A stretch of 64,000 nt of DNA from Nonlabens marinus S1-08 (GTDB taxonomy: Bacteria > Bacteroidota > Bacteroidia > Flavobacteriales > Flavobacteriaceae), in NCBI RefSeq assembly GCF_000831385.1, contig NZ_AP014548.1, positions 2,285,779 through 2,349,778 on the forward strand, read 5' to 3'. Below, piece after piece: positions 15,902 to 25,704 of the stretch; within the stretch, counting starts at the first letter, position 1; the number at the start of each line of letters is the position of its first letter. The translations under genes were made by a program, and so were the position numbers. The notes under the pieces are model-generated. The model did not search any database. It was not told the DNA's origin and worked only from the letters and a program-made list of their open reading frames with translations.

Positions 15902-16372
15902 TTAAAGACTGTTTTCTATATAAGTGTCAAGAAGGGCTCTCGTTTTATTCTGGATTTTACGTTCCATAATATTTGTCCATCCTATCAAAAAACCGCTGAT
16001 TCCAAGTGCCTGTCGAGACCAATTCCAAAGGTTGAAATTATCCCGATGATGCACTATAAGTCCATCCTTGAAGTCAAAACTAGCGAGGACCTGATTGACG
16101 ACCTTGCGATCGCTTTTTCCATAAAAATAAGTTGCCGTCCAGGCTACTTGTGCAGTATCCGCCCCATAAATGAGAACTCTATAGGATATTTGAGGTTTAC
16201 GTTTTTTGTTTTCTAGTAGCATTTGCCACATGCATTCCGCTCGCTTTCCATGCAGTTGCCCAAAGACTGGGTCTTCAAAAACTATTTGCGGAGCATAACA
16301 TTCTATCATGCCATGCGCATCGCCGTGAGCGAAGGAGTCGTAGAATTTATTAAGCAGCTGCCGCGTTTCCAT
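15902..16372 (-). CDS. NTF2/SnoaL-fold protein
   Basis: A 156-residue soluble protein. The N-terminal helix-turn pattern LLNKFYDSFAHGDAHGMIECYAPQIVFEDPVFG (split here for reading at about residues 6-38) is the standard opening of SnoaL-like NTF2 folds. Later strands include VAWTATYFYG and a run ending HHRDNFNLWNWSRQA, which closes the cone and contributes the His/Asp/Trp lining of the pocket. Such proteins bind small molecules or catalyse isomerisations; the substrate is unknown. It stands alone, divergent from katG across about 200 bp and separated from rel by the 28-bp palindrome. Confidence 0.75.
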   Translation of the reverse strand: METRQLLNKFYDSFAHGDAHGMIECYAPQIVFEDPVFGQLHGKRAECMWQMLLENKKRKPQISYRVLIYGADTAQVAWTATYFYGKSDRKVVNQVLASFDFKDGLIVHHRDNFNLWNWSRQALGISGFLIGWTNIMERKIQNKTRALLDTYIENSL

Positions 16373-16472
16373 GAGAAGATTTGAAGTGAATATAAGAAAA
16401 TTAACCCAAGGGTTTTCATTTGCTTTTAGTCATTACAATTAGTTTAAACTGTTGCTTTATTTATCGGTATAA

Positions 16473-18833
<2,361 letters not shown>

Positions 18834-18854
18834 AATCAGTTCGCTTTAAATTTT

Positions 18855-18885
18855 AAACGGCTCCTATTCGGAGCCGTTTTTTTTT
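18855..18885 (+). terminator. Rho-independent terminator of katG
   Basis: A 10-bp stem AAACGGCTCC / GGAGCCGTTT with a 5-nt loop and a long T run, 21 bp after the katG stop. Confidence 0.92.
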
Positions 18886-18928
18886 GAACTACATTGATTT
18901 TTTATAATCTATCCCTATAGAAATAGGC

Positions 18929-19036
18929 CTATCTACTTTGATTAGACTTTTTAGCCTTCTTTTCAGCTTTCTTTTCTTTCACCGTCTTAGCCGGTTCTTT
19001 TTTCATATTTTTCTTTGCGTCTTTACTTTTAGCCAT
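18929..19036 (-). CDS. Small Lys-rich conserved protein (35 aa)
   Basis: A 35-codon frame starts at ATG 19036 and ends at TAG 18929. The product begins MAKSKDAKKNMKKEPAK and ends KKAKKSNQSR: about half Lys or Arg, no hydrophobic core, predicted helical with strong positive charge. From memory, very similar 35-45-residue proteins occur in many Flavobacteriaceae, which supports a real gene. The role is unknown; nucleic-acid or ribosome binding would fit the charge. The gene has its own space between the katG terminator and the CPBP gene. Confidence 0.65.
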   Translation of the reverse strand: MAKSKDAKKNMKKEPAKTVKEKKAEKKAKKSNQSR

Positions 19037-19113
19037 GATAACATTATTTTAAAGTTAGGCTAATCTAGTCATTTATAATTGAGCAATGTATAGTGTCAAT
19101 CCCATAACGAATA

Positions 19114-19788
19114 TTAAAAATATTCTAAATAGAGCATCGTAATAGCGATGGTATCAAAAACGGCATGAAAGAAAATACCGTACCATAGATTCCTTTTAAA
19201 ATACAAGATCAAACCGTGATAGGCCATTCCTGCTAGGCAAGCGTTGATAGCACCGGCCCAACCCAGTTGAACATGATACAACCCAAAAAGTAGTCCAGTA
19301 ATCACAAAACTTGCAGGAGCCGCAATTTGGTTAGGAAACAGCTTTTCAATATGGGTAAAGATGAAACCATGAAATACAATTTCTTCATACAATCCACCGA
19401 TGATCCAACCCATCAATAAAATGAAAAGGTAGTATCCTAGGTTTCCTCTTATTTGATCATACAAGGGCACTTCCACATCTTCAAAAACAATAAAGCTCTC
19501 CAAGAGCGGAAAGAAAATATATTGAAGAAAACAAAAAAGTATAATCGCCGCAATGGTACCAATCAACAATGGTTTGAGGCTCAATCCCTTTAAGGTTAGA
19601 CCTACGTAGGCAAAGTTTTCTCCTTCATACCTCAAATAGAGCCCTATCAATAATAGAATGGGTAGGCCATAGAAAAAGGGGAAGGGCACTAGACCAGAGT
19701 GCGGTAAGATCAAAGCTGTTGCAACGATCAACAAGATGATGACACTTTCTTTAAGACCAGCTCGTTTTACTTTAACTCCCATTTGCAA
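19114..19788 (-). CDS. CPBP family intramembrane metalloprotease
   Basis: A 224-residue membrane protein with six or seven hydrophobic segments and the CPBP (CAAX prenyl protease-like, Abi) domain at about 105-215. The first motif reads LYEEIVFHGFIF (Glu-Glu pair, with His where most members have Arg). The second motif is in FGLYHVQLGWAGAINACLAG, with His and Asn in catalytic position. The Arg-to-His change in motif 1 is worth noting; activity cannot be judged. The gene is followed upstream on the same strand by a DoxX-like gene at 22 bp spacing, so the two are probably cotranscribed. The substrate is unknown. Confidence 0.82.
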   Translation of the reverse strand: MQMGVKVKRAGLKESVIILLIVATALILPHSGLVPFPFFYGLPILLLIGLYLRYEGENFAYVGLTLKGLSLKPLLIGTIAAIILFCFLQYIFFPLLESFIVFEDVEVPLYDQIRGNLGYYLFILLMGWIIGGLYEEIVFHGFIFTHIEKLFPNQIAAPASFVITGLLFGLYHVQLGWAGAINACLAGMAYHGLILYFKRNLWYGIFFHAVFDTIAITMLYLEYF

Positions 19789-19809
19789 TAGTTTTATTTG
19801 CTGCTAGCA

Positions 19810-20526
19810 TCAAATAGCCTTGACTTCATAGGCTTTCAGGCAATTTTCTAGAGACTCCCCTTCAGAATGTATGCATTCACAGAACTCAAATCCAGCGACT
19901 TCATTCTCTGTTCCTTCAAATTGTTGTTGACAATCGCCTACAGAGTTCCTAGGCATTACATCAAAGCCGAACTCTGATATTACAACAGTCAATACCATAA
20001 CAGCCACCACTCCTGCGAAGAAAGCAAATGGGAATTTATTATTGTACTTCTTTGGCTTTTGGAAAAAAGCAGTCGGCTGGATGTTTTTGAGAGGTAACAA
20101 ATATTTCAATCGGTCGTAATTCCATACGATCAAGAACAGATTTGCAAACACCATCAATGGAGAGGTAACTAAAGAACCTTCAAATCTAACAGCAATGGAA
20201 AGGATGCAAATATTTACAATGATAGGTAGGTACAAAACAGCACCCAATGCAACGGTTCTAGGAATCAAAAGTAATAGTGCAGCGAGAACTTGTGCTACAC
20301 CTAGAAACGTATAATAATATCCAGTGTGATGCAATGCCTCGAGATAGGCTCCCATAGGATGCAAAGCAGATAAACCACTAGCAAATCGCTCACCAAATAT
20401 TTTTACAAGACCTGCTACTATAAATGCGTACGCCAGACTAAACCTACAGAAAAGGGAAAAGAGCCAATACCATCTATTCTGCTTGATGCTGAGGTAATGG
20501 TTTTCAAACTTAGATAAACGTCCCAC
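19810..20526 (-). CDS. DoxX/MauE-like membrane protein
   Basis: A 238-residue protein with four central hydrophobic segments (about 22-150). The opening FCRFSLAYAFIVAGLVKIFG (about 27-46) is typical of DoxX/MauE-like helical bundles, and a later segment carries PRTVALGAVLYLPIIVNICI. A fifth segment near 172-190 precedes a short periplasmic or cytosolic tail with three Cys (CQQQFEG, FCECIHS, NCLKAYE), which may form disulfides or bind metal. DoxX-type proteins take part in thiol and quinone redox. It lies 22 bp before the CPBP gene in one unit. Confidence 0.7.
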   Translation of the reverse strand: MGRLSKFENHYLSIKQNRWYWLFSLFCRFSLAYAFIVAGLVKIFGERFASGLSALHPMGAYLEALHHTGYYYTFLGVAQVLAALLLLIPRTVALGAVLYLPIIVNICILSIAVRFEGSLVTSPLMVFANLFLIVWNYDRLKYLLPLKNIQPTAFFQKPKKYNNKFPFAFFAGVVAVMVLTVVISEFGFDVMPRNSVGDCQQQFEGTENEVAGFEFCECIHSEGESLENCLKAYEVKAI

Positions 20527-20659
20527 GATCGACTTTTTAAAAACTCCTTACGGAATTAGATTATCCATAGGACGTTATCGACACTTATATTGTTACAAGT
20601 AGCTCTTTAAAACTAAATTTATCTGTGAATAAAGAAATCATAGGTAGCAGAAATACAAA

Positions 20660-22504
20660 CTAGAGCGTGCCCACAAAATCTGCAAAAACCTCCTTATGTT
20701 TTTCCAGATTTAAATCTGGAGATAAGGACGCCCTTACAATGTAATCTTTATCACCTTCCTTAGTTGTTCCCTGGGTGCTTGTTGCAGGAATGGTCCAGTA
20801 GCAGCCTTTTAATTGGCCATAGCTCACACAAAATTTACTCTCCGTTGGAATTTCAGAAATCATCATGTTGATGAGTTTCAAATTCAGCTTTCGTTTGTAA
20901 GATTCTCGTTCTTCATCGGTCGTACCTTTTGTGGGAAGGTCTAGTGAAAAGACAGAAGGGGTGAAGCCTTGGGCAGCAAGCTCTTCACTTACAAAGTTCA
21001 TTTTAGCCTCTGGCAATGATTTTTTAATAAAGTTTACGAATTCTCTCGTATTCTCATAAGCATCAGCTATCCTTTGGTTCATGGAGGGCAATTGCTGTGC
21101 TAATATTTCAAATTGAAAGCTAGTTGCCTCATTGTCACAAAGTTCTAGATGAAGGCCTATTTTCTCCATTAAACCTGTCGTTTTGTTGTTTCCAACCACA
21201 TATCCTGCAGTACACTTACCGCCGCTAGGAAATTTTGAGCCACTGGCATAGGAGATCGTTCTCACAGTTGATAGAATTTCTCCTTCTCCTAAAAACTGGT
21301 AATTAGGACAAAATGTTTGATCTAATATAAAAACTGGGTCTATAGCAGGAGTGCCGCTAGGCGTAGTTCGCTTTCGCGAAAGCGTACTTTTTAAAGCTTC
21401 CAAAACTGGCACTTCCACTCGAGGATTGGTCGGGATTTCTGCAATGATATAAGGAACAGCATCTTGTGCGGCAATTTCTTCTAACACGCGATCGATGCTT
21501 CTTACCATATCGTTATCGCCATCTACCGGTAAATCAACCACTTCTACAGTGTCAAGGGTAGCGGCAACCCGTCTTGCTTGATCATTTGTACCTCCATAAC
21601 AATTAGGTGGGACGATAAACTTGATGGCTTTGCCTTTATGATTTTCAATGGCATCATGAATCAAACCCATCATGATGGCATATTGTATGGATAATCCACT
21701 GGATCCTACATGAGGAGTTAAATCAGTACCAGTGACTTTTTTAATAGAGCTTAAAACACTCGCCTTATCGGCTTCCAGATTAGTTTCAATTCTTTCAATT
21801 TCAGATTGATTGACAAATGAATGTAAAGCTGTCAAAGAATTTGCTGGAGTCATTGCAATGGTTTCCCTGCGACGCACATGCTGGATATCAGATATGTATT
21901 TATTGTTAGCTTTTCCATTGACTGTCAATACACTTCCTAAGTCTCCATGCAGCTGAATGTGAAAATCAATCGAATCAGCTATCGACATTGTGCCTATAGA
22001 GGCATCGCTAGAGATAAGTACAGTGCTACCATCAAATACCGCTACCTCACTCATGGAGCTTATTTGTTTCAGCTCAAAAGTATAACCGTAAACTTCCTTA
22101 ATTAAAGGAGTATCAAAATGTTTTGGGAGCTCGCCAGTATAGAAAACTTGAGTTGTTTTGTTCTGTAGAAGGTTGGTTCTCAAAATAGACAAAAGCGGAA
22201 TGGACTGAGAGGAAAAACTAATCACATTTTCTGAATCTAAATGATGAATTTTGGCAATTCCCCATTCCAAGATGCAAGAGAGCGGATGTCCTAACCGGAT
22301 GTAGTCATAAGCCGTGGGCAACTCAAGGAGAACAGATGTATCTGAATTACTTGCCTGATACAATTCCTCAAACTTTTCTAAGAATTGAACCTTAGCAAAT
22401 TGCTCCTCATAAATATCTAAGCGATGCGTTGTCAATCCTAACCAATCTGTTGGCCTATTTTCTAAAACTTCTTTTATATAATTTAATACTTTATTGTCTT
22501 TCAT
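20660..22504 (-). CDS. Cys/Met-metabolism PLP-dependent enzyme, long form
   Basis: A 614-residue protein whose C-terminal two thirds (about 225-600) is a fold-type I PLP enzyme of the cystathionine gamma-synthase/beta-lyase group. Signs are IPTNPRVEVPVLEAL, the cofactor Asp in FILDQTFCPNY, and the probable Schiff-base Lys in YASGSKFPSGGK. The family is usually about 390-400 residues, so some 200 N-terminal residues are extra. They contain a beta-rich stretch with no recognised domain. A transsulfuration or sulfhydrylase role is inferred only. The leader is structured (22526-22590) behind a -7 box. A palindrome copy at 21369-21384 is read as TLSRKR, between LEALKS and TTPSG. Confidence 0.8.
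   Translation of the reverse strand: MKDNKVLNYIKEVLENRPTDWLGLTTHRLDIYEEQFAKVQFLEKFEELYQASNSDTSVLLELPTAYDYIRLGHPLSCILEWGIAKIHHLDSENVISFSSQSIPLLSILRTNLLQNKTTQVFYTGELPKHFDTPLIKEVYGYTFELKQISSMSEVAVFDGSTVLISSDASIGTMSIADSIDFHIQLHGDLGSVLTVNGKANNKYISDIQHVRRRETIAMTPANSLTALHSFVNQSEIERIETNLEADKASVLSSIKKVTGTDLTPHVGSSGLSIQYAIMMGLIHDAIENHKGKAIKFIVPPNCYGGTNDQARRVAATLDTVEVVDLPVDGDNDMVRSIDRVLEEIAAQDAVPYIIAEIPTNPRVEVPVLEALKSTLSRKRTTPSGTPAIDPVFILDQTFCPNYQFLGEGEILSTVRTISYASGSKFPSGGKCTAGYVVGNNKTTGLMEKIGLHLELCDNEATSFQFEILAQQLPSMNQRIADAYENTREFVNFIKKSLPEAKMNFVSEELAAQGFTPSVFSLDLPTKGTTDEERESYKRKLNLKLINMMISEIPTESKFCVSYGQLKGCYWTIPATSTQGTTKEGDKDYIVRASLSPDLNLEKHKEVFADFVGTL
21369..21384. repeat. Dispersed palindrome inside the PLP-enzyme gene (16 bp)
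   Basis: Perfect CGCTTTCGCGAAAGCG, read in the third phase as L-S-R-K-R. Confidence 0.95.
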
Positions 22505-22525
22505 TCTGCAGCTATAATTCGTTTG

Positions 22526-22590
22526 CTTTCAAGTAGGAGGCTAAAACTTTACCTGGTTTTAATTTCTAGATTACCTACTAATTTTGAAAG
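22526..22590 (-). promoter_or_regulatory. Structured leader of the PLP-enzyme gene (possible cis-regulatory RNA)
   Basis: On the minus strand CTTTCA-AAATT-AGTAGG (22590-22574) pairs with CCTACT-TGAAAG (22537-22526). This gives 12 base pairs with a 5-nt bulge on one side, enclosing a second hairpin TAAAAC / GTTTTA (22561-22542). The stem ends 22 nt before the start codon. No U run follows. It matches no riboswitch I can name; an operator is the alternative. Confidence 0.4.
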
Positions 22591-22591
22591 T

Positions 22592-22599
22592 CAAAGGTA
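22592..22599 (-). promoter_or_regulatory. -7 box of the PLP-enzyme gene
   Basis: TACCTTTG on the minus strand matches TAnnTTTG. The transcript would start near 22587, at the foot of the structured leader. Confidence 0.5.
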
Positions 22600-22725
22600 C
22601 AAACCACATATGTCCTTAACTGCATTTGATAAGGTCTTTGCTTAAGTTTATGACTGTGCCTGAGTACAAGATTTAAAAGAACCAACTGGGTCTTTGTAAA
22701 AATTGAATCAATATTTTATAACTTT

Positions 22726-23409
22726 CTAAATAGCACAGAAGAATTCCCCATTAGGACCATCATTCTCCACTAGAGCAGGAGTTAAGGCACCTGGTAAAAC
22801 TGCCTCTACAGGGTTGTCTGCATGTTCTCCACCTAGATCTGTTTTGAGCCAGGTAGGATCCAGATAATTGATACGTACATTAGTATCTTGAACGGCAATG
22901 GCAAGGTCCATGCTCAGCTTATCCACAGCCCACTTAGAAGCACCATATGGAGCTAATTGTGGTTGATCCATAATTCTCGAGGTCACATTGACCACCCGAC
23001 CAAAATCATTTTCAATCATCGCTGGCATGAAGGCACTACACAATTTGTACATCGCCACTACATTAACCTGGTACGTCTCCATCCAGTCTGTAGTAGAATG
23101 GCTCCAAATATCCTCGCGATACGGGCGCATGATTCCAGCATTGTTGTATAGAATGTCAATAGAAATCTGCAAAGCCTTTACTTGCTGGATCAATTTACTG
23201 ATCTGGTCATCATTGCTCAGATTTCCATAAACACTATAGGTTTTCACAGGATACGATTTTAAGAGATCCAGCGTTTGGCTCGTGCTTTCTTCAGTTCTAC
23301 CGTGAAGGATAATGTTGCAGCCTTTTTGAGCGAGGCCTAGCGCTATTTGTTGTCCCACGCCACGACTGGAACCAGTTATAAATGCATTTTTACCTTGTAC
23401 ATCAATCAT
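22726..23409 (-). CDS. Short-chain dehydrogenase/reductase
   Basis: A 227-residue classical SDR. The cofactor loop TGSSRGVGQQIALGLAQ is at about 12-28, the NNAG motif at about 90-93 (LYNNAGIMRP), and the active site is Ser in VVNVTSRIM with Tyr/Lys in YGASKWAVDKL (about 154-164). The Arg after TGSS and the HGR at the end of strand 2 suggest NADP preference. The substrate is unknown. The gene stands alone. A 22-bp palindrome copy lies 27 bp upstream of its ATG, in the promoter or leader. Confidence 0.88.
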   Translation of the reverse strand: MIDVQGKNAFITGSSRGVGQQIALGLAQKGCNIILHGRTEESTSQTLDLLKSYPVKTYSVYGNLSNDDQISKLIQQVKALQISIDILYNNAGIMRPYREDIWSHSTTDWMETYQVNVVAMYKLCSAFMPAMIENDFGRVVNVTSRIMDQPQLAPYGASKWAVDKLSMDLAIAVQDTNVRINYLDPTWLKTDLGGEHADNPVEAVLPGALTPALVENDGPNGEFFCAI

Positions 23410-23435
23410 GTGAATTCTTTTAATGTTTGTGATGT

Positions 23436-23457
23436 GTTCGCTTTCGCGAAAGCGAAC
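23436..23457. repeat. Dispersed palindrome upstream of the SDR gene (22 bp)
   Basis: Perfect palindrome extending GTTCG beyond the core on each side, located in the promoter/leader interval of the SDR gene at 23409. Confidence 0.95.
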
Positions 23458-23500
23458 TTGCTATTGCTCCACCTTTATAGCAATGAAGCGGAAGCATGAA

Positions 23501-24391
23501 TTATAGAGTACTGTCGTCTTTTTTCTTACCGAAGAATAAAAACTTAAACAATTTAAAACCTCCTAAAGCCAATATACCTACCACAATACCCGTGATCACC
23601 TCTGACAAAATGGTGGGTAGCGAGTGCAATAGCTCTTCTATAAAATGGACGTTATGCAAGAAAATGCCACCAGCTACTAATATGAGCGCAATCGTCCCGA
23701 TGACTGATAAACTCTTTACAATCTTAGGTAATGCAGCTACTAGAAAAGCTCCAACGGAATGCTTAAATCCCTTTTTCTCATTACTAGATTTGATCATCTT
23801 GAAACCTAAATCATCCATCCTAACAATGGCGGCAACGATACCATAAACGCCAATGGTAGCGATGATGGCCACCACAGAAACTACTAAAACCTGATTCAAA
23901 ATAGGCTCTTCAACCACTGAACTAAGGGCGATAATCACGATCTCTACAGACAGAATAAAGTCTGTTACAATTGCTGCTCTGATTTTTTCTTTTTCATGGG
24001 CGACAATTTCCTCTTCAGTCATTTCCAAAGGCGGTATGTCCGTTTCAGAAGCAGCATGCGGGAAAATCCATTCATAGATTTTTTCAGCACCTTCAAAGGC
24101 GAGATAAATTCCACCTAGTAGAAGGATTATAGTGATTGCCCAAGGCAAAAATGCACTGAGCAAAAACGCTACCGGTAGTATAATTAGTTTGTTTATGAAA
24201 GAGCCTTTGGTAATCGCCCACAATACAGGGATTTCTCTTGAGGAAACAAAACCTGAGGCTTTTTCTGCATTTACGGCAAGATCATCGCCTAGAATTCCAG
24301 CTGTCTTTTTTGTCGCTACTTTGCTCATCGCAGCCACATCGTCCATAAGAACACCTATATCATCTAGTAAAGCAAAAAATCCTGAGGCCAT
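23501..24391 (-). CDS. DUF808 (YedI-like) inner-membrane protein
   Basis: A 296-residue membrane protein starting MASGFFALLDDIGVLMDDVA and continuing with KTAGILGDDLAVNAEKASGF (about 28-47), the conserved DUF808 opening. About seven hydrophobic segments follow, with a charged loop EEEIVAHEKEKIRAA (about 126-140). The family includes E. coli YedI and has no established function. Length and start are standard. The near-consensus -7 sequence TACCTTTA lies at 24409-24416 on the same strand. It stands alone between the SDR gene and a decayed SDR. Confidence 0.88.
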   Translation of the reverse strand: MASGFFALLDDIGVLMDDVAAMSKVATKKTAGILGDDLAVNAEKASGFVSSREIPVLWAITKGSFINKLIILPVAFLLSAFLPWAITIILLLGGIYLAFEGAEKIYEWIFPHAASETDIPPLEMTEEEIVAHEKEKIRAAIVTDFILSVEIVIIALSSVVEEPILNQVLVVSVVAIIATIGVYGIVAAIVRMDDLGFKMIKSSNEKKGFKHSVGAFLVAALPKIVKSLSVIGTIALILVAGGIFLHNVHFIEELLHSLPTILSEVITGIVVGILALGGFKLFKFLFFGKKKDDSTL

Positions 24392-24634
24392 GTAATTTAA
24401 AATTTGTGTAAAGGTACAAAGCAGGTGGAAGTATTGTGTGAATAGCCATAAAGTAACCTACTATTTTGAGATTTATTGATGGGATTGGAATTTCGAAAAT
24501 CTTCTATGCTACTATAGAAGGATTAATACTCATCAAAGTAGTTCCCTCAAGTGATTTTGATTACACCGATAAAGAAATAATTATCTCTTCGCCTTGTCAA
24601 TAACATCAGTCGTTAACTCATATTGTCTGATCTG

Positions 24635-25055
24635 TTACTCTTGACATTTCTCTGGTAAATCAGCTGGATGTACTGTTCTAAAGTCGTGCTTATCCATCGG
24701 TATAATTTCCACCATTTTATCGATCATGCCCTGTGGGTCAAATTGGTTATCGGCCATCTGTTGCGCCGCTTTTTCAACATGCTTAACATCTGTAAAATGA
24801 TGATCATCGTTAAACCATTGTTTGTAAGTGTCATACATTCTATCATTGAATCCAGTATCAAATGGTCCTGGGTTGATTGTTGCGACTGTAATTCCTAAGG
24901 GCTTTAATTCATCCCTTAAACATTGAGCAATTACTTCGAGCGCATGTTTTGATGGTATGAACAGCACCGATATTGTGATGTCCTTTTTTTGCAAGTCCTA
25001 TGGCAGATCCTTTCCCCAGTCCAGATCCTGCGCCTGTAATTAAAATAGTTTTCAT
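24635..25055 (-). pseudogene. Short-chain dehydrogenase with internal deletion and frameshift
   Basis: From ATG 25055 the frame reads MKTILITGAGSGLGKGSAIG and LAKKGHH, an intact SDR cofactor loop. It then runs straight, in another phase, into IPSKHALEVIAQCLRDELK (ORF 24994-24635), which is the active-site Lys helix and C-terminus of the same family. The 100 or more residues normally between (strands 2-5, NNAG, catalytic Ser and Tyr) are missing and the join changes the frame by one base. The C-terminal half continues cleanly with TVATINPGPFDTGFNDRMYD to the stop. A deletion of roughly 350-400 bp in an SDR gene explains both parts. The remnant cannot be an active dehydrogenase. Confidence 0.8.
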
Positions 25056-25295
25056 GTGTTGTGATAGTTTAGAAAAAGGTACCTCTATGTTGACGTGTAT
25101 CTACCACAGTTGGCTAAACCTTAAATTATAAAAAGCTAAACTATTATTACTTAATAGGTTTACTATCAATAATTTACTAATGTACAAGTTCAAATTATTA
25201 TGGACACTTCTCCAATTAGGAAGGATAAATGGTAAAATCAATAGTGACAGGCATGGCTGCGGATTACCGTTAACAACAATGAACCAGTCAGAACA

Positions 25296-25691
25296 TCAAG
25301 TTAAGTACCGCTCGCTAACTATCGCTTTGATATTTTCCATACTTAGAGGTTTATGGAAAAAGCCTTTTACAGATTTATATTGACCTGCTTTAGATAGATC
25401 GCTTTTATCAGTAGAAGATGAAACAATGTAGATATGAAGATTAGGAAACTCATTGACCTTTTTTTTCTCAACCTTATCTAGAAATCCCCAACCATCTAAT
25501 ACAGGCATATTGATATCTAAAAGAATTGTGTAGGTCCCGTTGACATTCATTTCTTTTTGAAGGTAATCTAAAGCTAATTGACCATTTTCGAATTGATCAA
25601 TTTGTAGGGTAGTGTCTACGAGTCCTAATAGACGGGCCGCGATCAAACGATAAATAGCATCATCATCAACTAATACAATTTTTCTTTTCAT
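25296..25691 (-). CDS. Single-domain response regulator (receiver only)
   Basis: 131 residues from ATG 25691; a TTG three codons upstream (25700) is possible. The protein is only a receiver domain: the acidic pair in IVLVDDDAIYRL (about 4-15), the phosphoacceptor Asp in ILLDINMPVLDGWGF (about 57-71), Ser in IVSSSTD and Lys in FFHKPLS. No output domain follows. It starts 13 bp after the stop of the giant PAS sensor, which itself lacks an ATPase domain, so the pair probably works together or in a relay with other proteins. The substitution pattern resembles CheY-like or Rcp-type receivers. Confidence 0.88.
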   Translation of the reverse strand: MKRKIVLVDDDAIYRLIAARLLGLVDTTLQIDQFENGQLALDYLQKEMNVNGTYTILLDINMPVLDGWGFLDKVEKKKVNEFPNLHIYIVSSSTDKSDLSKAGQYKSVKGFFHKPLSMENIKAIVSERYLT

Positions 25692-25704
25692 TGGGGCCAA
25701 TTTA

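Noticed and set aside
22526..22590. SAM riboswitch call
   Set aside because: The stem and loops do not show the conserved core of SAM-I or the pseudoknot of SAM-II as I know them; reported only as an unassigned structured leader.
25180..25383. Plus-strand frame of 67 codons
   Set aside because: Half of it is antisense to the response regulator, low-quality composition, no recognisable family.
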